Notes: a model not told the origin generated them from the sequence alone. A stretch of DNA of 64,000 nt from Anadara kagoshimensis (GCA_021292105.1 CM037865.1:21799428-21863427); one strand, 5' to 3'. Positions 1-11,563 are shown, counted from the stretch's first letter. Translations and numbers: made by a program.

Positions 1-940
1 CACATGCCAGTATATCAATGGTATTGCGACTCTCTAGATACGTTTTGCAACATTTCTTTCGCCAATAATGACAAATCGCTAATTTAAATTTTACTTCTAG
101 CCTGCAACGATTTTCTTAAACTATGAAGCACAATTTTACTAAACTTGGTGCAGAATTGATAGAAATGTGCCTATCATTAAATTCAGTTGATTTGCTACTT
201 TTCCTGGGAGTCGGGGCTGGGACGATACAGCGTGCTACAATACAGTACATATCACAATACACTGTTAACTATGTATCAAAATATATTTAGTAATACTTGT
301 GTGTTTATGAGGAACTTCAAAATACATTTTACAAAATTTATTTTTAATGCTCTCAACCTGTCACTTATGGGGTATGATGACATGCATCAACTACTTAAGT
401 TTCAGTTTCATATACAGATATCCAAACACTTCCATACATCAGACTTTGAGTTCAAAGAATTTCTGGATTGGGAATATCCATGTTGTTGTTTGACTGTCAA
501 GTTCTTGTCACTTCTGTTGTGTATAAAAGTCAAATTAAACACGGAACGTTCGGGAATTCAGAGTTACCGATATATTAATTTTTTTCACAGCTTGTAAAAA
601 TATATGTATTGTAATTCTAAATATTGATTATAATCGATTATTGATATATTGTCCCACTCCTTTTGGGAGTTATGATCTTTTGACTTAAAAACCTGAAATA
701 GACGGCGAATATATTAATATACTGAATTTGCTTGTTTTTATTCTATCTTCAGATATTTGGCCTTGCTTAAATAGTAATCAGCTGCTATTTAACAGAAATG
801 TTGAAGTGTGTCCATTGACTTGGCCCGATGCAAAATATCTGTAAATAAATGCAGATAAGTCAAGCATATTATTCTATAGTTGTGTTATAACTAAGGAAGA
901 GATCTGTTAGAAAGATATATATGAGGCCAAGCCTTGACCT
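1..940. other. AT-rich sequence, no supported gene
   Basis: No coding exon could be supported here. The 136-codon open frame at 187-597 has irregular composition, no recognisable domain and does not begin at a clear ATG in good context, so I treat it as chance. No repeat boundary was recognised. Confidence 0.5.
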
Positions 941-950
941 TATTTGGAAA

Positions 951-1520
951 GATACCAATGATTGTAACACCTAATTGAAATTACAATACATGTGACATCT
1001 CTCAAGCCTGGAAGTAATTTGGAACTGGAAGGATACCACTGATTGTACATGTAACACTTAATGAAATTACAATACATGTGACATCTCTCAAGCCTGGAAG
1101 TAATTTGGAACTGGAAGGATACCACTGATTGTACATGTAACACTTAATGAAATTACAATACATGTGACATCTCTCAAGCCTGGAAGTAATTTGGAACTGG
1201 AAGGATACCACTGATTGTACATGTAACACTTAATGAAATTACAATACATGTGACTCTTCTCTCAAGCCTGAGTGTAATTTGGAACTGGAACGATACCAAT
1301 GATTGTACATGTAGCTTTTAATGAAATTACAATACATGTGACTCTTCTCTCAAGCCTGGGTGTAATTTGGAACTGGAACGATACCAATGATTATACATGT
1401 GGCACTTAATGAAATTACTATACATGTGACTCTTCTCTCAAGCCTGGATGTAATTTAGAACTAGAATGATACCAATGATTATAGCATCTGATTGAAGTAA
1501 CCCGTGACTCTTGTCTTCAC
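951..1520. repeat. 86-88 bp minisatellite upstream of the zinc-finger gene
   Basis: About seven tandem units each contain GATACCA(A/C)TGATTGTA, CTTAATGAAATTACAATACATG and CTCAAGCCTG. Unit starts fall at 951, 1032, 1118, 1204, 1292, 1380 and 1468, so the period drifts from 81 to 86 to 88 bp. The inner units are nearly identical, which implies recent amplification, and the outer ones are more diverged. A fragment of the same unit reappears on the far side of the zinc-finger gene at about 3080-3115. Open frames on the minus strand here merely reflect the repeat. Confidence 0.9.
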
Positions 1521-1727
1521 AGTCACTTGTAACATTGAAATAAATTTTGCCGTTTTCATTATTGAAGTCTAAAACAATTAAGGTCATTTTGATGGCTGAA
1601 TTTTGAAATTCTGCTTATTATTGGCCAATGTCAATAAATCATTACATTTACATGTAACACAAGTTTTGTCCAGGAATTTTTAATTAATTATAAAAGATAA
1701 CTTATCTAGTTAGCATTTTCTATAAAA

Positions 1728-2960
1728 ATGACTGATAGACCCAGTTGTATTTTAAAGACTACTAAGTCAGTTCAGATAGGAAATCAATTAATGAAATATA
1801 ATGTATTTCATAGAGAGTTGTCTCATTCCACTACCACATCAAACGATAAACCCAGTTGTATTTTAAAGACTACTAAGGCAGTTCAGATAGGAAATCAATT
1901 AATGAAATATAATGTATTTCATAGAGAGTTGTCTCATTCCAATACCACATCAAACGATAAACCCAGTTGTATTTTAAAGACTACTAAGGCAGTTCAGATA
2001 GGAAATCAGATAATGAAATATAATGTATTTCATAGAGAGTTATCTCATTCCACTACCACATCAAATGATGTAAAGATTGATACAGGGCAAAAACAATTCA
2101 TGTGTGATATATGTGATAAAAAGTTTTTAACTTCAAGTGATTTGTCAGTACATGAAAAGATACATATTGAGGAAAACTTGGAAAGGATTCATACAGGTGA
2201 TAAACCATATCAGTGTGATATGTGTGATAAATGTTTAAATGATTTTAGCAGTCTGTCACATCACAAAATGATTAATACAGCATATAAGCCATATCGGTGT
2301 GATATATGTGATAAATGTTTTAGGTATCCTAGCAGTCTGGCCCGTCACAAAAGGAACCATACAGGTGATAAACCATATCAGTGTGATATATGTGATAAAT
2401 GTTTTAATGATTTTAGCAATCTGTCACGTCACAAAATGATTCATACAGGTGATAAGCCATATCAGTGTGATATATGTGATAAATGTTTTAGGGATTTTAG
2501 CAGTCTGTCACATCACATAATGATTCATACAGGTGATAAACCATACCAGTGTGATATATGTGATAAATGTTTTAGGGATTTTAGCAGTCTGTCACATCAC
2601 ATAATGATTCATACAGGTGAAAAACCATATCTGTGTGATACATGTAATAAATGTTTTAGGTATCGTAGCAGTCTTGCCTATCACAAGAAGAACCATACAG
2701 GTGATAAACCATATCAGTGTGATACATGTGATAAATGTTTTAGCTATCCTAGCATTCTGGCCCATCACAAAAGGAACCATACAGGTGATAAACCATACCA
2801 GTGTGATATATGTGATAAATGTTTTAGGCATCCTAGCAGTCTGTCACATCACAAAATGATTCATACTGGTGATAAATCATATCAGTGTGAAATATGTGAT
2901 AAATGTTTTAATGGTTCTAGCAGTCTGGCCCGTCACAAAAGGATTCATACATCAGATTAA
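1728..2960 (+). CDS. C2H2 zinc-finger protein, about 10 fingers, triplicated N-terminal module
   Basis: A 410-residue single-exon ORF. Residues about 4-114 are three nearly identical 37-residue modules (each SCILKTTK...VQIGNQ...KYNVFHRELSHS) that I do not recognise as a known domain. From about residue 124 follow ten C2H2 fingers of the form C-x2-C-x12-H-x3-H, most beginning CDICDKCF, joined by HTGDKPYQC linkers (the classical linker is HTGEKP). Finger 2 is degenerate: its second zinc-binding His is Asn (KMINT). Most fingers carry an extra Cys two residues after the second ligand Cys. Finger arrays of this kind normally bind DNA in the nucleus; the target is unknown. The ATG at 1728 was chosen as the first in frame; an upstream exon cannot be excluded because TTAG acceptor-like sequence precedes it. 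After the TAA, decayed finger sequence continues in frame to 3076. It could be a lineage-expanded or TE-associated family member. Confidence 0.85.
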   Translation: MTDRPSCILKTTKSVQIGNQLMKYNVFHRELSHSTTTSNDKPSCILKTTKAVQIGNQLMKYNVFHRELSHSNTTSNDKPSCILKTTKAVQIGNQIMKYNVFHRELSHSTTTSNDVKIDTGQKQFMCDICDKKFLTSSDLSVHEKIHIEENLERIHTGDKPYQCDMCDKCLNDFSSLSHHKMINTAYKPYRCDICDKCFRYPSSLARHKRNHTGDKPYQCDICDKCFNDFSNLSRHKMIHTGDKPYQCDICDKCFRDFSSLSHHIMIHTGDKPYQCDICDKCFRDFSSLSHHIMIHTGEKPYLCDTCNKCFRYRSSLAYHKKNHTGDKPYQCDTCDKCFSYPSILAHHKRNHTGDKPYQCDICDKCFRHPSSLSHHKMIHTGDKSYQCEICDKCFNGSSSLARHKRIHTSD

Positions 2961-3076
2961 GCATATGAAAGTAATTAATTTGATAAAGGTTACATTGGCC
3001 CTTGCTGTATGGCCTGTCACAAAATGATTCATACAGGTGATAAACCATATCATTGTGATATATGTGATAAATGTTA
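2961..3076 (+). pseudogene. Decayed zinc-finger continuation after the stop codon
   Basis: Reading on in the frame of the upstream zinc-finger ORF, two further in-frame stops interrupt a clearly recognisable finger remnant (ACHKMIHTGDKPYHCDICDKC, then stop). The DNA between resembles a mutated finger (GCATATGAAAGT for the usual CCATATCAGTGT). The ancestral protein therefore had at least one and a half more fingers and was shortened by point mutation. Confidence 0.75.
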
Positions 3077-3582
3077 AATTACCAATGATTGTAATACCTG
3101 ATTGAAGTTATAGTACATTGTTAAACACCATCACTCAACTTGTATAGGAGGATTCATGTAATGTATGGATAATGTGAGGAACTTAATATTTAAAGTTGTG
3201 ATTTTTCATTATGTATAAACACTTGTGCTGCCGATACATAAATGTAATCATCCATTATGTTTGTATTAAATATCAAACTGGCAGTTACAGGTCAAAGATG
3301 TTTTCTTATACATATAAATGATGATGTTTGTATTGAACATGTTGAACATTTAATACATCAACTTTCCTTGTGTCATAACCAAGTTGAAATAGCCAAATGA
3401 CAAGTGTAATTTTATTTCCACTCAACCTAGTTTTATTTCAACTCGCCCTAGTGCAAAGTAGATTATTTCTAAGACATCATCCTTGATTTATTTAAACTAT
3501 TTTATAGTCATTAAAACTTCATGTTAGGCATAACAATTTAGGGTTGATCAGGCTGGCAGAAACTCTTCTTTTATGCCTTTTT

Positions 3583-4351
3583 AGCTCACCTGAGCTGAAA
3601 CCTCAGATGAGCTATTCCAATGATTCACTGGCCGTCGTCTGTCGTGCGTCGTTTGTCGTGCGGTAACTTTGTACATTTTAATCAATTCCTCTAAAACTAC
3701 TAAGCCAAATTTGATTATGATGCCTAGGTGAATGCCTTTCAGATTTGCGCAAATGAAGGAGGTTTGTCCTCTTGGGGCCCTGGAAAGGGGGAAATAGTGA
3801 AAATCTTTAAGAATCTTCTTCTCTGAACCTACAAGAGATATAACTTTGATATTTAATGTGAAACATACTTAGGGCACCTAGTTTCACATTTGCACAAATC
3901 GTAACTGTTGGGGCCAAATTGGGGAAATGGCAAGGTACTTGAGGGGAAAATTACTAAAATTAAAGTATTTGTCAATATGTCTTGAAAACTATAAACTTTT
4001 TGTATAAACATGTATATAAGCATATTGTAGGCATTTGCACAACGATCAATTTGATATATAAATAAAGGACATAGGCTCAAAGCTCAAGGTCATAGATGCA
4101 AACAGATATTGAAATGGTTAATTATCTCAAAAACTATAAAGTTTTTGTATAAGCATGTATATAAGAATGTTGTAGGCATTTGCACAACAATCATTTTGAT
4201 ATGTGAATGAAGGTCATAGGTTTAAAGCTCAAGGTCATAGATGCAAAGAAATACTGAAATGGTTAATAATCTCAAAAACTATAAAGTGTATATAGGCATG
4301 TATATTGGAATATTGTAGGTATTGGCCAAACGATCTAACCTCTGACTTTTT
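3583..4351 (+). mobile_element. Family 1 Helentron-like element, 5' part, truncated
   Basis: It begins AGCTCACCTGAG after a T run, with a complementary CTCAGATGAGCT 7 bases later, giving a 5' terminal hairpin. It contains the head region (GTCGTGCGTCG, CTAAAACTACTAAGCCAAATTTGAT) and about two units of the core repeat. It is cut off at 4351, where another family 1 copy starts. No coding capacity is seen. Assignment to rolling-circle (Helentron/HINE, formerly 'pearl'-like) elements is inference from the end hairpins, the T-rich target and the tandem-repeat core. Confidence 0.7.
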
Positions 4352-5871
4352 AGCTCACCTGAGCCGAAAGGCTCAGATGAGCTATTGCTATCTATCACCG
4401 TCCGTCGTGCGTAAACTTTACATTTTAATCTTCTCCTCCAAAAATACTGAGCCAAATTTGATGAAACTTGGTGATTATTATGCCTGGGTAACAGGCTTTC
4501 AAAATTGTGTTTGGGGTTAGACCACGCCCAACAATGTGGCTGCTGTTACTATAAATAGCCAAAAGACAAAAAAATCTTCTTCTCTGAAACCAAAAGGTGC
4601 AGGCAAATTTTGATTAGATTTTTGGATTCAGGATACCTAGATACACTAAAATTGTGTTTTTCATGAAAATTGGACGAAAAATAGGTTATGCGTTTTTTGT
4701 GTAAAATTATGTAATTTTTAAAATGAGACATTTATTGTTATAACTTCATTATGGCTGAAGATAATTGTATGGAGTTTTCACTGTTGATCTTGTCTTGCGA
4801 TTTTCTTCCGATTGATGTCAAGGTCAAAGGTCAAGGTCATGTCCCAGTTTTTGACCTTTGATAAAAAAAGCTATTTTTTAAACATTTCTGGTGATAATGA
4901 TGTAGGATTTTTGGTTAATTGTAGGTATTGCCATGACGATTATTTTGATATATCGATTAAGGTCATGGGTTCAAAGGTCAAGGTCACAGATGTACAAGTT
5001 TACCAAAATAGTTAATTATCTGCAAAACTATGAACTTTTTGTATAGGCATGTATATTAGAATATTGCAGGTAATGGCCCAATGGTCATTTTGATATATAA
5101 ATAAAGGCCATGAGTTCAAAGGTCAAGGTCACAGATGTAAACAAGTACTGAAATGATTATTTATCTCAAAAACTATAGACTTTTTGTATAGGCATGTATA
5201 TTAGAATATTTTAGGTATTATCCTAACGATTATTTTGATATAGGAATGAAGGTCATGGGTTCAAAGGTCAAGGTCACAGATGTTAATGAATACCTGAATG
5301 GTTAATTATCTTGAAAACTGTTAACTTTTTGTATATGCATGTATATTAGAATATTGTAGGTATTAGCCTAACAACCATTTTGATATATGAATGAAGGTTA
5401 TGGGTTCAAAGGTCAAGGTCACGAATGTGAACAAGTTCTTAAATGATTATTTATCTCAAAAACTATAAACCTTTTGTATAGGCATGTATGATAGAATATT
5501 TAGGTATTATCCTAATGATCATTTTGATATATGAATGAAGGTCATGGGATCAAAGGTCAAGGTCACAGATGCAAATGAATACCTAAATGGTTAAATATCT
5601 TGAAAACTATTAACTTTTTGTATAGGCATGTATATTAGAATATTGTTGGTACTGGCACAGTGGTCATTTTGATATATGAATAAAGAGCATGAGTTTAAAT
5701 GTCAAGATCACAGATACAAACAAGTACTGAGATGATTATTTATCTCAAAATCTATAAACTTTTTGTATAGGGATGTATATTAGAATATTGGCCTAATTAT
5801 CATTTTGATATCTGAATGAAGCTCATGAGTTCAAAGGTCACAGGTGAGCGTTAAGGCCCATGGGCCTCTTG
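4352..5871 (+). mobile_element. Family 1 Helentron-like element, complete ends
   Basis: It starts AGCTCACCTGAGCC-GAAA-GGCTCAGATGAGCT (14 bp stem, one mismatch, four-base loop) and ends CAGGTGAGCG...AGGCCCATGGGCCT-CTTG followed by T's. CAGGTGAGC near the 3' end is the reverse complement of the 5' GCTCACCTG. The core is a tandem array of about 105-146 bp units with TTTTTGTATAGGCATGTATATT, ATCATTTTGATATATGAAT and TTCAAAGGTCAAGGTCACAG. It has no transposase. Confidence 0.75.
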
Positions 5872-7168
5872 TTTTTTAAAATGAGACATTTATTGTTATA
5901 TTACTTCATAATGGCTGAAGATAATTGTATGGAGTTTTCACTGTTGATCTTGTCTTGCGATTTTCTTCCGATTGATGTCAAGGTCAAAGGTCAAGGTCAT
6001 GTCCCAGTTTTTGACCTTTGATAAAAAATGCTATTTTTTAAACATTTCTGGTGATAATGACGTAGGATTTTTAGTTAATTGTATGTATTGACATGAAGAT
6101 CATTTTGATATATCAATTATTCATGGGTTCAAAGGTCAAGGTCACAGATGTACAAGTTTACCAAAATAGTTAATTATCTGCAAAACTTTGAACTTTTTCT
6201 ATAGGCATGTATATTAAAATATTGTAGGTAATGGCCCAATGGTCATTTTGATATATAAATAAAGGTCATGAGTTCACAGGTCAAGGTCACAGATGTAAAC
6301 AAGTACTGAAATGATTGTTTATCTCAAAAACTATAGACTTTTTGTATAGGCATGTATATAAGAATATTGTAGGTAATGGCCCAATGGTCATTTTGATATA
6401 TCATAAAAGGTCATGAGTTCAAAGGTCAAGGTCACAATTGTAAACAAGTACTGAAATGATTATTTATCTCAAAAACTATAGACTTTTTGTATAGGCATGT
6501 ATTTAGAATATTTTAGGTATTATCCTAACGATCATTTTGATATTTGAATGAAGGTCATGGGTTCAAAGGTCAAGGTCACAGATGTGGATGAATACCTTAA
6601 TGGTTAATTATCTTGAAAACTGTTAACTTTTTGTATATGCATGTATATTAGAATATTGTAGGTATTAGCCTAACAACCATTTTGATATATGAATGAAGGT
6701 TATGGCTTCAAAGGTCAAGGTCACAGGTGTGAACAAGTTCTGAAATGATTATTTATCTCAAAAACTATAAACCTTTTGTATAGGCATGTATATTAGAATA
6801 ATTAGGTATTATCCTAATGATCATTTTGATATATAAATGAAGGTCATGGGTTCAAAGGTCAAGGTCACAGATGCAAATGAAAACCTAAATGTTTAATTAT
6901 CTTGAAAACTATTAACTTTTTGTATAGGCATGTATATTAGAATATTGTTGGTACTGGCACAGTAGTCATTTTGATATATGAACGAAGGGCATGGTTCAAA
7001 TGTCAAGATCACAGATACAAACAAGTACTGATATGATTATCTCAAAAACTATAAACTTTTTGTATAGGGATGTATATTAGAATATTGGCCTATTTATCAT
7101 TTTGATATTTTAATGAAGCTCATGGGTTCAAATGCCACAGGTGAGCGTTAAGGCCCATGGGTCTCTTG
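5872..7168 (+). mobile_element. Headless direct duplicate of the preceding family 1 element
   Basis: Sequence from 5878 repeats that from 4721 (offset 1157 bp), including the stretch around GAGACATTTATTGTTATA and GATCTTGTCTTGCGATTTTC, and ends with its own CAGGTGAGCG...CCATGGGTCTCTTG at 7168. The hairpin head is missing, so this is best explained by unequal exchange or slippage inside the element, not by a fresh insertion. Extra core units make it longer than the template. Confidence 0.75.
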
Positions 7169-8368
7169 TTTTACAAAGCAATGCATTCAAAAGTAGCACA
7201 TTTGAGTGTATTATTTTATAAGAATTCAAAAGTAGCACATGACATAATTGATGCTGACAGAGAAAAGGGGTGAGATAAAAAACAAACTAGAACAGTTGTC
7301 CAAAAGTTCTCAAAAATTGTTAAAATTTTCGATTTCATTTGTTTTAATTGCTATATGATTCTGGGTGATAAAATGAGCTTGATAGTATGAAATAAATTCT
7401 TGAATATTGAGTGTTTTTCCTTTAACTTTCGTTCTAAATATAAAATTTCTAATTAAAATATATAAAAAATTTATAGGTTTTGTTTCCTTGTTAAAATTCA
7501 AAATTTCCATTGATGTATAGGTCTATTTGACATTTTTCTTTTATTAATTTTGTTAATTTCATCCAAAAAACGTTTACAATTTGGTATTCCTAGAATAAAG
7601 AGTGGTTGTTTCACAAACATTTACAGAAGGTACATTTGTCATCTAATCTTATTTGTAACTTTTTCAAATAATTGTTTGTGGCGAGTAATTTATTGTTTAT
7701 TCTGTATTGAAACGGATCATTTTGATATATTGTAATAAATGATTTTAAATGTTTTAATTGTGTTATTGATTCTTAATAGCTGTCAATCATTTTAATGACC
7801 AAGTTGATGACATCACTGATTATTACCCGAGATGCAACAGTGGCTGGGTATATAAAGGAGTGAAAATTTGACAGCAGGGTCAGTTTGTATCTGTTTGCAG
7901 AAGAAGAAGGCTGTATTTTTATGGTAATTATTGGAGTCCGATGCTGTATAGTTACTTTGTACTTTATACTGCTGATTCGGCGAGCTATTGAAGATATAGC
8001 TGTTTTATCAGGTTATTCCTCGCGCACTGTACATATTATATATGTACTGGCTCGTGCGCAATAGTTAGTCTTCCTCGTGCGCACTGTACATTTATTGTAG
8101 AAGCGAGTGCGCGGCAGACCCAGAAAGCTGATTTCACTCTTATAATTAAGCTCAGGAAGAGCAAGTTTTCTACCCTTAAATCATAGATAATCATATTCAT
8201 AAATAAACATTCGTTATACTATAATTTCTATAGATTAATTCTGTCCAATTAATGTTTGCTCAGTTAATTCGCACATTTATCTGTATATATTTGCTCGTGC
8301 GCCTTATTTTAAATTAAAGTTAAATTACTCGTGAGCTATTCGCAAACAATGGTTTGGTTAACAATTAT
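7169..8368. other. Unique-looking AT-rich spacer
   Basis: No gene is supported. Two copies of a motif ATTCAAAAGTAGCACAT lie at about 7189 and 7226; the same motif recurs at 50.3 kb and, inverted, at 57.6 kb. A TATATAAAGGAG box at about 7850 and several CTCGTGCGC repeats at 8010-8320 look promoter- or repeat-like, but no transcript can be assigned. Confidence 0.4.
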
Positions 8369-9274
8369 CAGGGTTCCCACAGAACCGGGAAAACGGGAAA
8401 ATCCCGGGAATTATGTGATAGTTTTTCCCGGTCTTGAAATAGCCTTGAATTTTGATAAATTCCCAGAAAACCGTGAAAAAGTCATGAATTTTAATTTCTG
8501 ACTGCATGATCCAGTAAAAGGCGGTTATCGTGTGACATGGAAGCTACTATCGATGTTTTGGAACTCTCTAATGTTAGAATACAAGAAACTAACAGTTCCG
8601 TGCGTACCGGAAGTTAAACCGTTTTCAGTTTTAAATTATGTATCGAATCCCGGATTTGGTCGACCCGTTTTCAATTTTGGATTTATAATGGATATCACCG
8701 AAACGTTTTACAGTCACGATCAGTACAAATAGTTTGACAGTTGCCGCGAAACGTAAACATTTTGAAAAGCCAAAATTTTAATGGGACAAGGTATGTATTT
8801 ATATTTTTCGTTTTATGAAGAAACTTTATTATGTTAAACAATTAGGAAGAAGATGAAAATGACTGAATCAACCATTTCGTTGCTTACAAAAGATGCTGAC
8901 AGAGCTGCTGAAAGGGCAGAGCAATTAGAATCTTTTGCACACATTTCTAAGTCCAATTCTTTGAGACATAAAGCAAAAGAAAAACAGAATGAACTGGCCT
9001 GTATTAAATCAGAACTTGATGTAAAGCTGCAACTTTTATCAAATATGTGAATACAAAACCAAACTTTGAAAGCTTTTGTGTTTTGTTTTGAATTATTGTC
9101 ATATAAAAATGCATTTTAACATTATATTATTCAGATTAAACAATGTTAATAGCAAGTCAGTCTTGCGCCAGATTATAGATTGACCTAGATTGAACCTTGA
9201 ATTTTGTCTAAATAACCTTGAAAAAACCTTGAAAAAGCCTTGAATTTTTACACCAAAAATCTGTGGGAACCCTG
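8369..9274 (+). mobile_element. hAT-like transposon relic, 906 bp
   Basis: Terminal inverted repeats CAGGGTTCCCACAGA (8369-8383) and TCTGTGGGAACCCTG (9260-9274) bound the element, and AATTAT flanks both sides (6 matching bases of what should be an 8 bp target duplication). Subterminal CCTTGAAAAAGCCTTGAATTT repeats are typical of animal hAT elements. It contains a short ORF (8853-9050) but no transposase catalytic region, so it is a non-autonomous or internally deleted copy. Confidence 0.8.
8853..9050 (+). CDS. 65-residue charged helical ORF inside the hAT-like element
   Basis: It starts ATG at 8853 and ends TGA at 9050. The sequence is rich in Ala, Glu, Lys and Leu (AERAEQLESFAHISKSNSLR, then KAKEKQNE) and is predicted alpha-helical or coiled-coil. 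I take it as the C-terminal remnant of a transposon-encoded protein because it lies within the inverted repeats and ends about 220 bp before the right one. The N-terminal exon(s) were not found. Family identity is not established. Confidence 0.4.
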   Translation: MKMTESTISLLTKDADRAAERAEQLESFAHISKSNSLRHKAKEKQNELACIKSELDVKLQLLSNM

Positions 9275-9380
9275 AATTATTATAGCTTGTGGTTAATTTT
9301 ATTTTTAAAGAAACCCTTTATTGTATTATTTTATCGAATCCTAGGAAATAACTTGGGTACGACACCCTTACACGTTACAA

Positions 9381-9753
9381 TATGAATGAATAGGTTCAAA
9401 GGTCAAGGTCATAGATGTGAATGAATACTTAAATGGTTAATTATCTCAAAAAATAATCAACTTTTGTATAGGCATGTATATTGGAATATTGTAGGTATTG
9501 GCCTAATGCATATTTTAATATACAGATGTTTTAGCTGTTTATAAATAACATATTGTAGCTAGACTTTAGATATGTTATATGTAGCATTCATATATAATAA
9601 TTATTATAATTAATTTGCAAAAATACTTGCATATTGTTGGCCCTTACTGCTAAATATTTTGATATTCTCTTTTATTAATGTCATTGACCATTGAACCTTT
9701 GCAAAAGATATGTACTCTGCCTCAGGTGAGCGTTAAGGCCCATGGGCCTTTTG
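9381..9753 (+). mobile_element. Family 1 element, 3' fragment
   Basis: One core unit (GGTTCAAAGGTCAAGGTCAT, TTGTATAGGCATGTATATTGG) followed by the unique 3' segment with TCATTGACCATTGAACCT and the terminal CAGGTGAGCGTTAAGGCCCATGGGCC-TTTTG. The same 3' segment ends the copy at 23153. The 5' part is missing. Confidence 0.75.
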
Positions 9754-11250
9754 TTATTAATAATTTTGAAAATAAATTTTCAGAACCTTTAACATTTTTA
9801 GCAATAACGGATCTTTCTTTAATTAAAGTTAATCCATTGAACAATGATTTTTAAATACAACTTTAAGATGTTGCTAATTTGTAATCACAGGTAAATTTAA
9901 GTTTTCAAAATATTTTGACTATCAATTATTTACCTGAATTGTTTAATTTATATCAATATTTTGCAAATAAGTTTTATGAAAATTCTGATTTTATAAAATA
10001 AGTAAAAATAAATAATAAAAAAAAGGAAGGCGAACGTTTGTAGTAATTTGATTAAAAAATTAAAACATTTCCAGTCGGATAAAAATATGAATTTCAAATG
10101 TCCTTGAGGGTAATTAAATGGTCCAAGATATTTATAAATATACGTACATGTATTTTATATTTTTCAAATTTGAACATTTACAAATTGCAATTTTCTAGTA
10201 AAAATAAAACTTGTTATTTTGTTGAAGAAATTACATCAAATTCTACACAGTTCTTTACAATGTTAAGTGTCTTTTCGGATGATCATCTACCGGTATGAGT
10301 TTAAAATTTGTTTAATTAGCTCATTCATAATTTGTAATTTGTAATTTATTGAAAGTAATATTCGCTTTGTCGGTTTATCATCTCACCTGTAGCTTACATA
10401 TGACACCTAACAGATACTCGAACTGAGTGAATATACTGTACATGCTGATGTGATCGATAGATAGCCTTCCCTGTGTGACGTCATATCAAGATAACCAGTT
10501 TCCAGCTATTTCTGGAAGGGTGTATAACCTGTTTTTTTAACCTTAGCAGTTCAAGAATGTTTGTTGAGAACAAAATCATGATATCTTTTTTCTTCTGAAT
10601 AAAACCTAGATTTAAAAATCATTTAGACCACATAAACAATAAACATTAGTTGTCCATATTTTTACCTGAATGTTATAAATATCTGTAGTGTAGACTATAG
10701 AAATTAAACTGAAATGATCGTGTGTATCAAAAATTATTCTTATTGATGTAAACAACTGCCTAATGAAAGAATATGCAAAGCTTTTGAGTATTTAAAATTC
10801 CAATTTCTGATATGTGGAAGTGGTTGGTTCTGCAATGGTAGAGGAATCAGAGTGCTCCAACCTTTGGCACATGGGGTAAGGGGCACTTTGATAGTAGATA
10901 AAAGCGTTAGATCTGACCTTGAGGCACCTGAAATACAGAAAGACATACATGGATGTTTTTGGCCATTTAATTGTGATTTCCCAACATCGAAGTTGGGGAA
11001 TCATATTTTTTTTCATTCTGTTTCTTCTTTTCATATTATTCCTAATATTCTTCTTTTCTCAAGACCTATCATAGTTTGCTGATGCAGATCTGGGAAAGGC
11101 TTTATGGATTTGATGAAATTTGGTACCAATATTCTGTTATCTCTGTAGATATACAAGAAATGATCAATTTCTTTTAGTTACTCCAATCAATGACCATCAA
11201 AAAAGTCCACTCGAGCATGAAATCTTGTAAATGAATATCTAATACGGATG
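9754..11250. other. AT-rich spacer, no supported gene
   Basis: Short open frames on both strands overlap one another and lack domains. A consensus CRE-like palindrome TGACGTCA lies near 10477. Phrases around 10980-11160 (for example GAAGTTGGGGAATCATA) look like a dispersed repeat, but I could not define its ends. Confidence 0.35.
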
Positions 11251-11563
11251 TTCCGGGTTACGCGCTCTCTTATCTTTGGAGATAAAAAATGTCTACGTCA
11301 TCAACCAAAAGTTCCACAGTGCCACTTCCGGTGTGATGGGTTACGTGTAAACAAAGTCTGTTCAGCAGTTTAGGCGCCGGGAATATTCGAAGATCTGCAG
11401 TTGTCACAACGGAATTTAGGTTTTTATTTAACATAAAATGCTTTTGTGTGCTAGAATTGTTTAAAAACACACCAATATCCGAATAAAAGTTTGATCTCCG
11501 AGATATTTTCTATCCGATTTAGTTTGCCATTTTCCACTTCAACACACGCCTACACAATGCAAG

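Noticed and set aside
187-597. 136-codon frame near the left edge
   Set aside because: Does not begin at a convincing ATG, no domain, composition like intergenic AT-rich DNA.
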